A stretch of 64,000 nucleotides of DNA from SHAN690 sp038131955 (lineage in GTDB: Bacteria > Bacteroidota > Bacteroidia > Flavobacteriales_G > Salibacteraceae): contig JAYPQK010000002.1 in assembly GCA_038131955.1 (NCBI GenBank), positions 310,001 to 374,000 on the forward strand, in the 5' to 3' direction. Position 1 is the stretch's first letter, and each line of letters begins with the position of its first letter. Position numbers and translations under genes: made by a program. Of this stretch, positions 34,100-41,867 are shown piece after piece. The notes under the pieces were generated by a model. That model was not told the DNA's origin, ran no database searches, and saw nothing but the letters and a program-made list of their open reading frames with translations.

Positions 34100-35311
34100 T
34101 CAGGCGAGCACTTCCTTGACCGCATCTGCCGCCTCTTGCAAAGCGATGGTAGATCGGACCTTAAGTCCTGACTCGTCGATGATCTTTTTGGCTTCCTCTG
34201 CATTCGTACCTTGTAGACGTACGATGATAGGAACGGGTATTTCACCAATATTCTTGTATGCGTCCACCACTCCTTGAGCCACACGGTCACATCGTACAAT
34301 TCCTCCGAAGATATTGATCAGGATGGCTTTCACCGCTTCATCTTGTAAAATGATACGGAATGCATTCTCTACGCGCTCGGCGTTGGCCGTTCCACCCACG
34401 TCGAGGAAGTTAGCCGGATCACCGCCGCTCAGCTTGATCATGTCCATGGTAGCCATGGCCAGACCCGCACCATTCACCATACATCCTACGTTTCCGTCGA
34501 GCTTCACGTAGTTGAGGTTGTGCTTGCCTGCTTCCACTTCTGTTGGATCCTCTTCGGTGACGTCGCGCATTTCTGCGTAATCCTTGTGGCGGAACAATGA
34601 GTTATTGTCAAGTGTCACTTTCGAATCCACCGCCATGATCATGTTGTCAGACGTCTTCAACACCGGGTTGATCTCAAACATGGAAGCATCGCATCCTTCG
34701 TAAGCGCTGTACAGTGCGTTCACGAACTTCACCATTTCCTTGAAGGCATTACCACTCAATCCAAGGTTGTAAGCCACCTTACGAGCTTGGAATGGCATCA
34801 ATCCCACCTTCGGATCGATCTCTTCTTTGAAGATCAGGTGAGGTGTCTTCTCTGCCACCGCTTCGATGTCCATACCTCCTTCGGTAGAGTACATGATCAT
34901 GTTGCGTCCAGTTTGACGATTCAAAAGAACCGACATATAGAATTCTGATGGCTCGCTTTCACCCGGATAGTATACATCCTGAGCGATCAGCACTCTATTT
35001 ACTTGCTTTCCTTCAGCGCTGGTCTGCTTGGTCACCAAGTGTCCACCGAGGATGTTTCCTGCAATGCGCTTCACGTCATCCAAGGACTTCGCAAGAGCAA
35101 CACCGTGCTGCTCGGATCCTTTGATGGTTCCTTTACCACGTCCACCTGCATGAATCTGAGCTTTCACTACCCACCACTCGGTGCCAGTGTCTGCGTTCAA
35201 CTTCTTTGCTGCCTCGACAGCTTCTTCTGGGGTTGAGGCCACGATCCCTTCTTGGATACGTACACCAAAGCTCTTTAGGATGGATTTTCCTTGATACTCG
35301 TGTAGATTCAT
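34100..35311 (-). CDS. sucC: Succinyl-CoA synthetase beta subunit
   Basis: The ADP-forming beta subunit of the citric acid cycle enzyme that makes ATP from succinyl-CoA. The 403-residue protein begins MNLHEYQGKSILKSFGV, has an ATP-grasp domain (about 1-240, with VVKAQIHAGGRGKGTIK) and a CoA-binding, ligase-type C-terminal domain with LDVGGTANAERV and NIFGGIVRCD. Length is normal. The alpha subunit gene sucD is not adjacent. It has the best promoter in the window and heads the operon that continues to accC. Confidence 0.96.
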   Translation of the reverse strand: MNLHEYQGKSILKSFGVRIQEGIVASTPEEAVEAAKKLNADTGTEWWVVKAQIHAGGRGKGTIKGSEQHGVALAKSLDDVKRIAGNILGGHLVTKQTSAEGKQVNRVLIAQDVYYPGESEPSEFYMSVLLNRQTGRNMIMYSTEGGMDIEAVAEKTPHLIFKEEIDPKVGLMPFQARKVAYNLGLSGNAFKEMVKFVNALYSAYEGCDASMFEINPVLKTSDNMIMAVDSKVTLDNNSLFRHKDYAEMRDVTEEDPTEVEAGKHNLNYVKLDGNVGCMVNGAGLAMATMDMIKLSGGDPANFLDVGGTANAERVENAFRIILQDEAVKAILINIFGGIVRCDRVAQGVVDAYKNIGEIPVPIIVRLQGTNAEEAKKIIDESGLKVRSTIALQEAADAVKEVLA

Positions 35312-35348
35312 GCTGATTTGCTCTTAAATGCGGTTATCAAATGAGGCT

Positions 35349-35378
35349 CAAAGGTAGGCTTCGAGCTAAAAGATTCAA
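35349..35378 (-). promoter_or_regulatory. Promoter of sucC operon
   Basis: On the minus strand, TTG (35376-35378) and TACCTTTG (35349-35356) are separated by 19 bases, matching both the -33 and -7 elements of Bacteroidota promoters. The transcript start would be about 30 bases before the sucC ATG at 35311. Confidence 0.7.
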
Positions 35379-35406
35379 ACTAATCGAAGGGTTCTCCCTC
35401 GGTAGA

Positions 35407-35858
35407 TCAACGACGACGGTTCTTGTCTTCCAAGTGCCCGCTGATGAAGGGGAACAAGAATGACTGCACTAGGCTGGCGTTCGCCGTGAAGACACGGTCG
35501 AAAAGAGACTCCAGATCCTTACTGAACTCCGCTGCGAAGACGGGTCCCATTTCCTTGAGGATACTCATACAGTCGGTCAACTTATTCTGGATGTACTGCT
35601 CTTTTTCCTCATACCCTTCAGGGAGCTGCTGTGAGTAGGCATCGAAATCCTTTTCAAAATGCTCGTCTAAATGCTCATAGATCGGCATGATGTAAGCTCG
35701 GTGCTGAAAGATCGTATATGCGTTTGCTTGATCGCCTCTGCTCGCTCTTCTTCCTCAATCACTCCGTCCTTGTGTACCGCTGCTAGGATGGTGGTCCAAA
35801 GGATCGCATCACCCAGCTTCTTGTACACCTCCTCCGAATATTCGTATGTATCTTCCAT
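35407..35858 (-). pseudogene. Conserved small helical protein, broken by a one-base frameshift
   Basis: Two adjacent frames form one protein: residues from MEDTYEYSEEVYKKLGD (start 35858) to HIRSFSTE, and from YIMPIYEHLDEHFEKD to HLEDKNRRR ending at 35407. The switch lies at about 35695-35698; adding one base there (GAGCT to GAGGCT) would restore a single 150-residue frame reading STEAYIMPIYEH. The helical, acidic N-terminus with DGVIEEEE resembles TerB-like domains, but the identification is weak. It lies 95 bases upstream of sucC. A sequence error is as likely as a real mutation. Confidence 0.75.
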
Positions 35859-35996
35859 TAGTGTGTATCGCGTTAACGGCGGCAAAAGTGTGTTTTTTTG
35901 ACCGAAATTGACTTGACAAGTTCGACAAAATCCAACAAGTTTTCAAAAAGAATTGTGCACAGGTGAACCCTCGCTTTCGTTGAGCGTTTAATCGAT

Positions 35997-36224
35997 ATGA
36001 AAAAGCTGATCGTACCGATTTCGTTCACCACCACCGTCTGGTTGTTCTACCAAGTGTCTCCGATCTTTGATCCGACGTTCTTGTGGCTGACGATCATGCA
36101 GATCCTTCTGGTCTTTCTAATGGGATGGATGGTGATCCGAATCCTGAAGGACGGCGAGGCCAGTGACAAGACCTTTGAGGATCACTTTTACGAGGATTCC
36201 GATTATCGGCGTAGTAATGGGTAG
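35997..36224 (+). CDS. Small membrane protein
   Basis: A 75-residue protein with two hydrophobic segments (about 5-22 and 28-49: FTTTVWLFYQVSPIF and FLWLTIMQILLVFLMGWMVI) and a charged, acidic C-terminal tail (DKTFEDHFYEDSDYRR). No family is recognised. It stands alone between two leftward genes, with start ATG at 35997. Confidence 0.65.
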   Translation: MKKLIVPISFTTTVWLFYQVSPIFDPTFLWLTIMQILLVFLMGWMVIRILKDGEASDKTFEDHFYEDSDYRRSNG

Positions 36225-36305
36225 AGCTTTTTTTTGCCGCTAATTACGCGAATTGCGCGAATTATTTTCGGTTAGGAGATACTCCTGCTCCCTACTCCCT
36301 AATTC
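36225..36305. repeat. Low-complexity spacer with ACGCGAATT and CTCCCTA motifs
   Basis: Contains TAATTACGCGAATTGCGCGAATT (in two adjoining parts) followed by CTCCTGCTCCCTACTCCC and further CTACTCCCC text that continues to the end of msrA. The same two motif families recur at 49473-49500, 50851-50888, 52190-52463 and 59228-59283. Confidence 0.65.
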
Positions 36306-36980
36306 CTACTCCCCACCTTCCAGCTTATCCGCGAATGCGGCACGAAACTTTTGCAATTTCGGCTGGATCACGAAGGTGCAATACGGTTGGGATGAGTTGT
36401 TGTCGTAGTAGTTCTGGTGGTAGACCTCTGCAGGATAGAAATCGGTCAGTTCCTCAATGGTTGTGATGATGGGATCGTTCCATGCTCCTGACTCGTCTAA
36501 CTTCTTTAGGTAGTACTCGGCCTTTTCCTTTTGGGCTGCGTTGTGGTAGAATACCGATGACCGATACTGGGTACCGATATCATTTCCCTGACGGTTGAGG
36601 GTAGTCGGATCATGGGTCTTCCAGAACACTTCCAGCAATTCATCATACGTGATCACAGAAGGGTCATATACGATCTGTGCCACTTCGGCGTGACCGGTCC
36701 TTCCCGTGCACACTTCTTTGTAGCTTGGATTCTTCACCGTGCCACCGGCATAGCCTGACTTCACGCTTTTTACTCCTTTCAATTCCTGAAAAACAGCTTC
36801 TACACACCAGAAGCATCCCGCTCCGAACGTGGCTGTATCCATAGCATTTGTATTCACCTCTTCCATATGTTGTGCTTCGAAATCGGCAGATCCGGACTCA
36901 TTGTGCGTTGATGCATCACAAGCGGCGAGCATACCACTGAATCCCATCAGCCAAAAGATCATTCCCAGTTGTTTCATCAT
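36306..36980 (-). CDS. msrA: Peptide-methionine (S)-S-oxide reductase MsrA, lipoprotein
   Basis: MsrA reduces the S epimer of methionine sulfoxide. The start at 36980 (36977 is equally possible) gives a lipoprotein signal ending at the Cys in GMLAAC, so the enzyme is outside the cytoplasm like the MsrB at 339-896. The catalytic GAGCFWC motif (about residue 55 of this start) is followed by GYAGG, TGHAEVAQIVYDP and GTQYRSSVFYHN, all diagnostic. A natural lipoprotein pair MsrA/MsrB is thus encoded 36 kb apart. Confidence 0.96.
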   Translation of the reverse strand: MMKQLGMIFWLMGFSGMLAACDASTHNESGSADFEAQHMEEVNTNAMDTATFGAGCFWCVEAVFQELKGVKSVKSGYAGGTVKNPSYKEVCTGRTGHAEVAQIVYDPSVITYDELLEVFWKTHDPTTLNRQGNDIGTQYRSSVFYHNAAQKEKAEYYLKKLDESGAWNDPIITTIEELTDFYPAEVYHQNYYDNNSSQPYCTFVIQPKLQKFRAAFADKLEGGE

Positions 36981-37032
36981 TCTATCATTTAACAACTAGA
37001 TAGACGAATGGTTTCTTTAAACCTTACGCTCT

Positions 37033-37413
37033 TTAAGGCTCAATATCCCTTAGCCCATCGTCGTCCGCGTCATCGTGCAGATTATCCAGGTGCGATTCTA
37101 GCTCTCGGATCTCGATCGTTCCGTTGAACTCGAAGATGGGACAGTTCTCTGCCATAGCGATCGCTGAATCCATGTTGGAGGTCTCGAGGATCAGGTAGCC
37201 GCTGATGCTCTTATCATCATCAATTGGTTGTGGAGTTGCTCCTTCCTTATCTACGACCACCATCTCATTCTTCATCGGGAGTCCATCGATCAATACGCCT
37301 TGATCTTCTAGGCGATCCATCCAATGATCCCAAGCTCGTTCGTGGGCATCGAGTTCTTGTTCAGAAGCATCTGAGGTCTTTCCTCCGCGAAACAGGTAAA
37401 TGAATTCCTTCAT
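37033..37413 (-). CDS. YCII-related (DGPF) domain protein
   Basis: A 126-residue small cytoplasmic protein of the YCII/YciI-like fold: MKEFIYLFRGG, a helix HERAWDHWMDRLEDQG, GLPMKN, ISGYLILET and MAENCPIFEFNGTIEIRE. The family includes possible enzymes related to muconolactone isomerase, often found with ECF sigma factors. None is seen here, and the role is unknown. An acidic tail (DDADDDGLRDIEP) extends beyond the usual domain. Confidence 0.85.
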   Translation of the reverse strand: MKEFIYLFRGGKTSDASEQELDAHERAWDHWMDRLEDQGVLIDGLPMKNEMVVVDKEGATPQPIDDDKSISGYLILETSNMDSAIAMAENCPIFEFNGTIEIRELESHLDNLHDDADDDGLRDIEP

Positions 37414-37573
37414 GACAACATTTGGTTTTTGTGGGTGCTAAGAAAAGCTATCGCAAAAGGCTGCACAAGGAATTTCGATGAAAGTATTGACTGCTCCTTC
37501 TCGAAGTTGAAAATTTAACGCTCAATCTTAGGCTGTATCGATCGACACGCTTACTATTGAAAAAATTCTATTT

Positions 37574-38887
37574 ATGAATCGTCTGCTTCTCACGGTACTT
37601 TCTCTCGGATTTGTTCTGTTTTCCTTCACTCATCAAGCGCAGGTAGTGCAAAGCGGTCCCATGCCCGGTTATACCTCTATGAACGCTGCGGGCATCTGGC
37701 TTCAACTGAGCGACTCCGCCAAGGTGAGCTTGCTCTACTGGGATGAGAAGAAACCCGACACAAAGAAGATGGTGTACCCCGACCTGCATGACACAGAATT
37801 GACCCAGGTCGCCCAATTCCACGTGATTGATCTAGAACCTGGCACCACGTATCAATACGAGGTACTGATCAACGATAGAGTATTTGACGTGGGCGAACCG
37901 CTTACGTTTCATACCGAAGCTTTATGGCAATATCGTGAGGATCCTCCTACCACACGGATCGCGGTCGGGAGTTGTACTTATATCAACGAAGCTTCTTATG
38001 ATCGTCCGGGAACACCCTATGGAAGCAACTATTACATCTTGGACACCATTGCTTCTATGAATCCGGATGTCATGCTCTGGTTGGGTGATAATATTTACCT
38101 CAGGGAATACGACCTGGGATCAAAGTATGGCTACTTCCATCGGTACACACACACTCGGGCTACGCCTTCTCTTCAGCGCTTATTGCGCACCGCACACCAC
38201 TATGCAATCTGGGATGATCACGATTTTGGGCCGAATGATGCGAACGGAAGCTGGATCCATAAAGATTGGGCGCTAGAGGCCTTCAAGATGTTTTGGATGA
38301 ACCCATCTTATGGCATTCCAGGTAAAACCGAAGGAATCACCACTGCTTTCCAATACAATGACCTAGATGTATTCATGTTAGACAATAGATGGAATCGCAC
38401 TTCGGATGACAACAAAAAGATCGAGAAGCAGATCTTGGGGAAGGACCAGATCGAGTGGTTGATCGAAGCACTGAAGTACAGTCGTGCTCCTTTCAAGTTG
38501 GTTTGCGTTGGAGGTCAGGTCTTGAACCCGGCAAAAGTGTTTGAGAACCATGCTCAATATGAGGTTGAGCGCGAGTATTTATTGAGTCGGATCGTCGAAG
38601 AGCGAATCACGGGAGTGGTCTTTTTGACGGGTGACCGGCATCACACGGAACTAAGAAAAGCATCCCAAGACAAGATCGACATCCATGATCTAACGGCCAG
38701 TCCTCTTACCTCCGGGGTACATGAAGCCGAGAACGAATCGAGTGAATACCTCATCAAGAAGTCGATGGTGAACCAACACAATTTTGGAATTCTAGAAGTT
38801 AGCGGAGAACGTTTGGCTCGTCAGATGAAAATATCCATTTTTGATAAGCATGGCGTCGAGCTCTGGCACGAGGTCATCTACCCCTAA
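37574..38887 (+). CDS. PhoD-like alkaline phosphatase
   Basis: A 437-residue secreted metallophosphoesterase with a signal peptide (about 1-22, ending HQAQ). An N-terminal Ig-like part (residues about 25-115) precedes the PhoD core: GSCTYI (about 137), WLGDNIYLREYD (metal ligands Asp and Asn), AIWDDHDFGPNDANG and GDRHHTELR near the C-terminus. It is likely a phosphodiesterase/phosphomonoesterase for organic phosphate. No Pho box was seen. The SRPBCC-type gene starts 12 bases later and may be coexpressed. Confidence 0.92.
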   Translation: MNRLLLTVLSLGFVLFSFTHQAQVVQSGPMPGYTSMNAAGIWLQLSDSAKVSLLYWDEKKPDTKKMVYPDLHDTELTQVAQFHVIDLEPGTTYQYEVLINDRVFDVGEPLTFHTEALWQYREDPPTTRIAVGSCTYINEASYDRPGTPYGSNYYILDTIASMNPDVMLWLGDNIYLREYDLGSKYGYFHRYTHTRATPSLQRLLRTAHHYAIWDDHDFGPNDANGSWIHKDWALEAFKMFWMNPSYGIPGKTEGITTAFQYNDLDVFMLDNRWNRTSDDNKKIEKQILGKDQIEWLIEALKYSRAPFKLVCVGGQVLNPAKVFENHAQYEVEREYLLSRIVEERITGVVFLTGDRHHTELRKASQDKIDIHDLTASPLTSGVHEAENESSEYLIKKSMVNQHNFGILEVSGERLARQMKISIFDKHGVELWHEVIYP

Positions 38888-38899
38888 AACTCACCACAT

Positions 38900-39421
38900 A
38901 TGAAATTGAATAGCAATCACGCTTTAGCGGAAGAGGTCGTAGTAGAGTCTGGAAGAACTTGGAATCAGTGGCTTGATGAGTTGAAAAGTGACAAGTTCAA
39001 AGACTTGAATTGTGGCGAAGTAGAAGATATTTTGGTCCATGAATACCAGCTGGATCGCGATTGGGCGGCGAAGATCACGGATCGTTTTGCGTCCAAAGAT
39101 GGTTTGTTCAACGATAGTCATCCTTGTTTCGATGCATCGATCCGCTTCACTGTCGACCTCCCTAAAGACAGCGTGGTCAACAGCACTACTCAATGGTTTG
39201 AATCAGAAGCACGCGCGATGGAGCCGCAATTGAACGAAGACTCGATCTTAACCTGTCTTTGGCGTACCGATCATTCTCGGATCGCTGTAGTGTTTGAGCC
39301 AAAGGGTGATGGTCAGACCGAGATCATCCTGAGACACGACCGTCTAAGGAGCCAAAGCGACGCCGACATTATGCACAACTTCTGGGAGGAGAGCCTCAAG
39401 GGGATGGTGCAGGCGTTTTAA
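38900..39421 (+). CDS. DUF4287 plus SRPBCC-like protein
   Basis: A 173-residue protein with two parts. The N-terminal ~60 residues (SGRTWNQWLDELKS, VHEYQLDRDWAAKITDRF) resemble the DUF4287 helical domain. The rest resembles a SRPBCC/AHSA1-type beta-sheet domain (SIRFTVDLPKDSVV, SRIAVVFEPKGDGQTEIILRHDRL, WEESLKGM). Such fusions are seen as DNA- or ligand-binding proteins without known function. It starts 12 bases after the phosphatase gene and has no signal peptide. Confidence 0.78.
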   Translation: MKLNSNHALAEEVVVESGRTWNQWLDELKSDKFKDLNCGEVEDILVHEYQLDRDWAAKITDRFASKDGLFNDSHPCFDASIRFTVDLPKDSVVNSTTQWFESEARAMEPQLNEDSILTCLWRTDHSRIAVVFEPKGDGQTEIILRHDRLRSQSDADIMHNFWEESLKGMVQAF

Positions 39422-39559
39422 CTTCAACTGCAATCTTAACTGCAATCTCAACTGCAACTTTTCTTTGTTGGAATTGGAATGAGGTATTAGGTATTAGGAA
39501 GAAGGTCTTGAAAGTTGAAAGTTGAAACTGCAATCTTTTTCACCTGATGACTCAGCTTC
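39422..39559. repeat. Spacer with repeated AACTGCAATCT motif
   Basis: AACTGCAAT/C repeats occur four times (AACTGCAATCT at 39426, 39438 region, AACTGCAAC at about 39450 and again at about 39526), along with a doubled GGTATTA and doubled AAAGTTG. The same AACTGCAAC text recurs at 50735-50770. No gene is seen. Confidence 0.55.
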
Positions 39560-40234
39560 ATGAATAGAGCCGCTCCTGCACTGGTTTTGATGCTTGCGTT
39601 GTTATTCGGAATCTATTTGGTGGCGAATGATTTCAATTGGCCTACCTTATTTGCTTCCGAAACAGCGGAAACTTATGGTGTGGTATATGAGACCGTCCCT
39701 TATCACGCGGGAGCTGGGGTTCGTCTACAGGTGGTTCGTTACCGCTACAAGGTCAACGAGGAAATCTACACATCAGAGTACAGGACCGGAATCATTCAAG
39801 GGGCTAAACAGTTGAATGACGTACTCAAGGTGCAATATGAGGTCACCGAACCATCTCGGTCAACTGTCGAGGCGAGCTTCGTTGGTCGACCTAAAGACGT
39901 GGACCCTGAACTTTTCGTCATTTTCTGGAAAGACATGGCGATGTTCCGCCCTACGCTCCTGATTCATGGTAATCCAAGAAAGTCGAAGGAATTGAGTTAT
40001 TCTGAACAACCATACTTGACTGAGTTAGATTCAATGGCCGAAGCTATGCATGTACCTGTGTTCTATGAAAACTATCCATGGCTTTGGCTAAGTACCAAGG
40101 GGGATACCCTATTCACTGTCAAAGACACCCTTGATGATGACGTGGAGCTGATCTACTTCAATGACACTGTCTTCATTCCCATTACTGCTGAAGAACTGCT
40201 AAATTGGTCGACATTCGACACATTAGAACACTGA
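39560..40234 (+). CDS. Membrane-anchored protein of unknown function
   Basis: A 224-residue protein with one N-terminal hydrophobic segment (MNRAAPALVLMLALLFGIYLVA) serving as a signal anchor or signal peptide. The following region (TYGVVYETVPYHAGAGVRLQVVRYRYKVNEEIYTSEY) resembles the DUF3592-type extracellular strand pattern. The C-terminal half is acidic (LDDDVELIYFNDTVF). No firm family. Its stop and the next start are 1 base apart, suggesting a two-gene unit. Confidence 0.65.
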   Translation: MNRAAPALVLMLALLFGIYLVANDFNWPTLFASETAETYGVVYETVPYHAGAGVRLQVVRYRYKVNEEIYTSEYRTGIIQGAKQLNDVLKVQYEVTEPSRSTVEASFVGRPKDVDPELFVIFWKDMAMFRPTLLIHGNPRKSKELSYSEQPYLTELDSMAEAMHVPVFYENYPWLWLSTKGDTLFTVKDTLDDDVELIYFNDTVFIPITAEELLNWSTFDTLEH

Positions 40235-40235
40235 C

Positions 40236-41147
40236 TTGGATTTGAGGGATTTTCTGACTGGCATATCAATTCTTTTGCTCTCCTTGAGTAGCTGCGGTCA
40301 GGATGACTCGAAGGGCGATTTGATCGTGCGATTCGCCACACCCCAAGTCGACACCTTTGCCCGAGCTGGAAAGTGGCTTCTTTCGGGTCCAAATCAGAGC
40401 ACTTGGTTTGATGGCGTCTTGGCGTACCGATCGGATACAATCTTGGATCTAGACACTGGACTTTACTCTATCGAATACTACCTATCCAACCAAAGAGTAG
40501 CAACCTATGACCAAATTAGGGTTGTCGCAGATTCGACAACCTCCTTTAGCGTCTTTTATCGTTTGCCTCAAATAATCGAACAGGAAACTGAGGATCGGGT
40601 AAAACTTGAATTGGGTTTTGAAGGACTTCTCGGTGCTGATATTGATCAGACAAGTCCCGAACTTGGTCTGGTGGGTGAACTCGGATTTAAGGAAGGCATA
40701 TATGTATATTTCACTCCAAGGTTAGCATGGGGATATATCTTTAGCTTAAGCATCAGCGACGCGAGCTTCAAGTATGACAGCTTAAAGTATACTTCACCGC
40801 AGTATAAATCAGAGAGATACAAATCGTTCTACTGGACCAACGGCTTGGTTCTACGTGCAACCGCCAACCGTCATTCAATAAAAGACTATGGCCCAACCAT
40901 TGACTTGGGTTTTCAATACCGAACTCCGATTAGTTTTCGACATGTTATCTTGTTTCAAGATCATGGTAGAATCTATGGTAACCTTCATCGATACAATGAT
41001 TTCAGGCCATTCGTTCAGATTGGCTATCGCCCATTCCTCCTCTTTGCTAATTATCGTTTGTTTGACACCATCGGTAGTGACTTACTTCCCCAAGAGCCGA
41101 GGGTAATGATCGGCCTGACCCTTCTCCTATCGGAACAATTTCAATAG
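40236..41147 (+). CDS. Lipoprotein with predicted beta-strand-rich barrel-like part
   Basis: A 303-residue protein that must begin at a non-ATG codon: TTG at 40236 or TTG at 40242, because the signal segment DFLTGISILLLSLSSC needs to begin near here and no ATG lies close enough. The lipobox is LSSC. The C-terminal 170 residues are made of alternating strands (GEGLFKEGIYVYFTPRLAWGY-like stretches, FYWTNGLVLRATANR, RPFVQIGYRPFLLFANYRLF), suggesting an outer membrane barrel or surface protein. It follows the previous gene without spacing and converges on the YciO-type gene. Confidence 0.65.
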   Translation: MDLRDFLTGISILLLSLSSCGQDDSKGDLIVRFATPQVDTFARAGKWLLSGPNQSTWFDGVLAYRSDTILDLDTGLYSIEYYLSNQRVATYDQIRVVADSTTSFSVFYRLPQIIEQETEDRVKLELGFEGLLGADIDQTSPELGLVGELGFKEGIYVYFTPRLAWGYIFSLSISDASFKYDSLKYTSPQYKSERYKSFYWTNGLVLRATANRHSIKDYGPTIDLGFQYRTPISFRHVILFQDHGRIYGNLHRYNDFRPFVQIGYRPFLLFANYRLFDTIGSDLLPQEPRVMIGLTLLLSEQFQ

Positions 41148-41149
41148 CG

Positions 41150-41770
41150 TCAATACAAATCTTCCACCTGCCCTAGACCTTGGCGAACGATCTCTAGATC
41201 CCCACCGGTACAGTCGACGATGGTAGAGGCAACTTGGTTTCCATAGCCTCCATCGATCACACAATCGACCTGATGACTCCATTTCTCATAGATGAATTCA
41301 GGGTCCGTAGAGTATTCGATGATGTCGTCTTCGTCGTGGATGGATGTGGTTACGATTGGGTTTCCGAGTAGACGAACCAGCTCACGTGGAATACTGTGGT
41401 TGGGAATTCGGATTCCGATGGTCTTCTTCTTGGCGGTGAACATCTTCGGAACCAGATTGCCTGCTTCGAGAATGAAGGTAAATGGACCAGGGAGTCCCTT
41501 CTTCATCATCTTGAAGGTGCGGTTGTCCACTTGCCTTGCATAGTCGGTTATGTGGCTTAGGTCAAAACAAATGATCGAGAGGTTGGCTTTTTCTGGTTTG
41601 ACCCCTTTCAATCGCGCCACCTTCTCCACTGCTTTCTTGTTAAGGGCATCACAGCCCATTCCGTAAACCGTATCCGTTGGATAGATGATCACTCCCCCAT
41701 CACGCAGGATCTGAACTACTTTGAGAAGGTACTTTTCATTGGGGTTTTCTGGATAGATACGGACGAGCAT
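41150..41770 (-). CDS. Sua5/YciO/YrdC family protein
   Basis: A 206-residue cytoplasmic protein of the family that forms threonylcarbamoyl-AMP for the t6A modification of tRNA. The motif IIYPTDTVYGMGCDALNKKAVEKV is the signature, followed by KGLPGPFTFILEA and IGIRIPNHS. The composition is closer to the YciO subgroup (207 residues, starting MLVRIYPENP), whose exact activity is less certain, than to full Sua5 with its extra domain. The symbol tsaC is therefore not given. Confidence 0.88.
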   Translation of the reverse strand: MLVRIYPENPNEKYLLKVVQILRDGGVIIYPTDTVYGMGCDALNKKAVEKVARLKGVKPEKANLSIICFDLSHITDYARQVDNRTFKMMKKGLPGPFTFILEAGNLVPKMFTAKKKTIGIRIPNHSIPRELVRLLGNPIVTTSIHDEDDIIEYSTDPEFIYEKWSHQVDCVIDGGYGNQVASTIVDCTGGDLEIVRQGLGQVEDLY

Positions 41771-41867
41771 TGTTCATAAAATTGGTACTACCAATAATAA
41801 CCATTCCTCCTCACAGTAGTGCTATTATTCGGCGCTTGAACTATACTTGTTCCACAAAATCTTTCAC

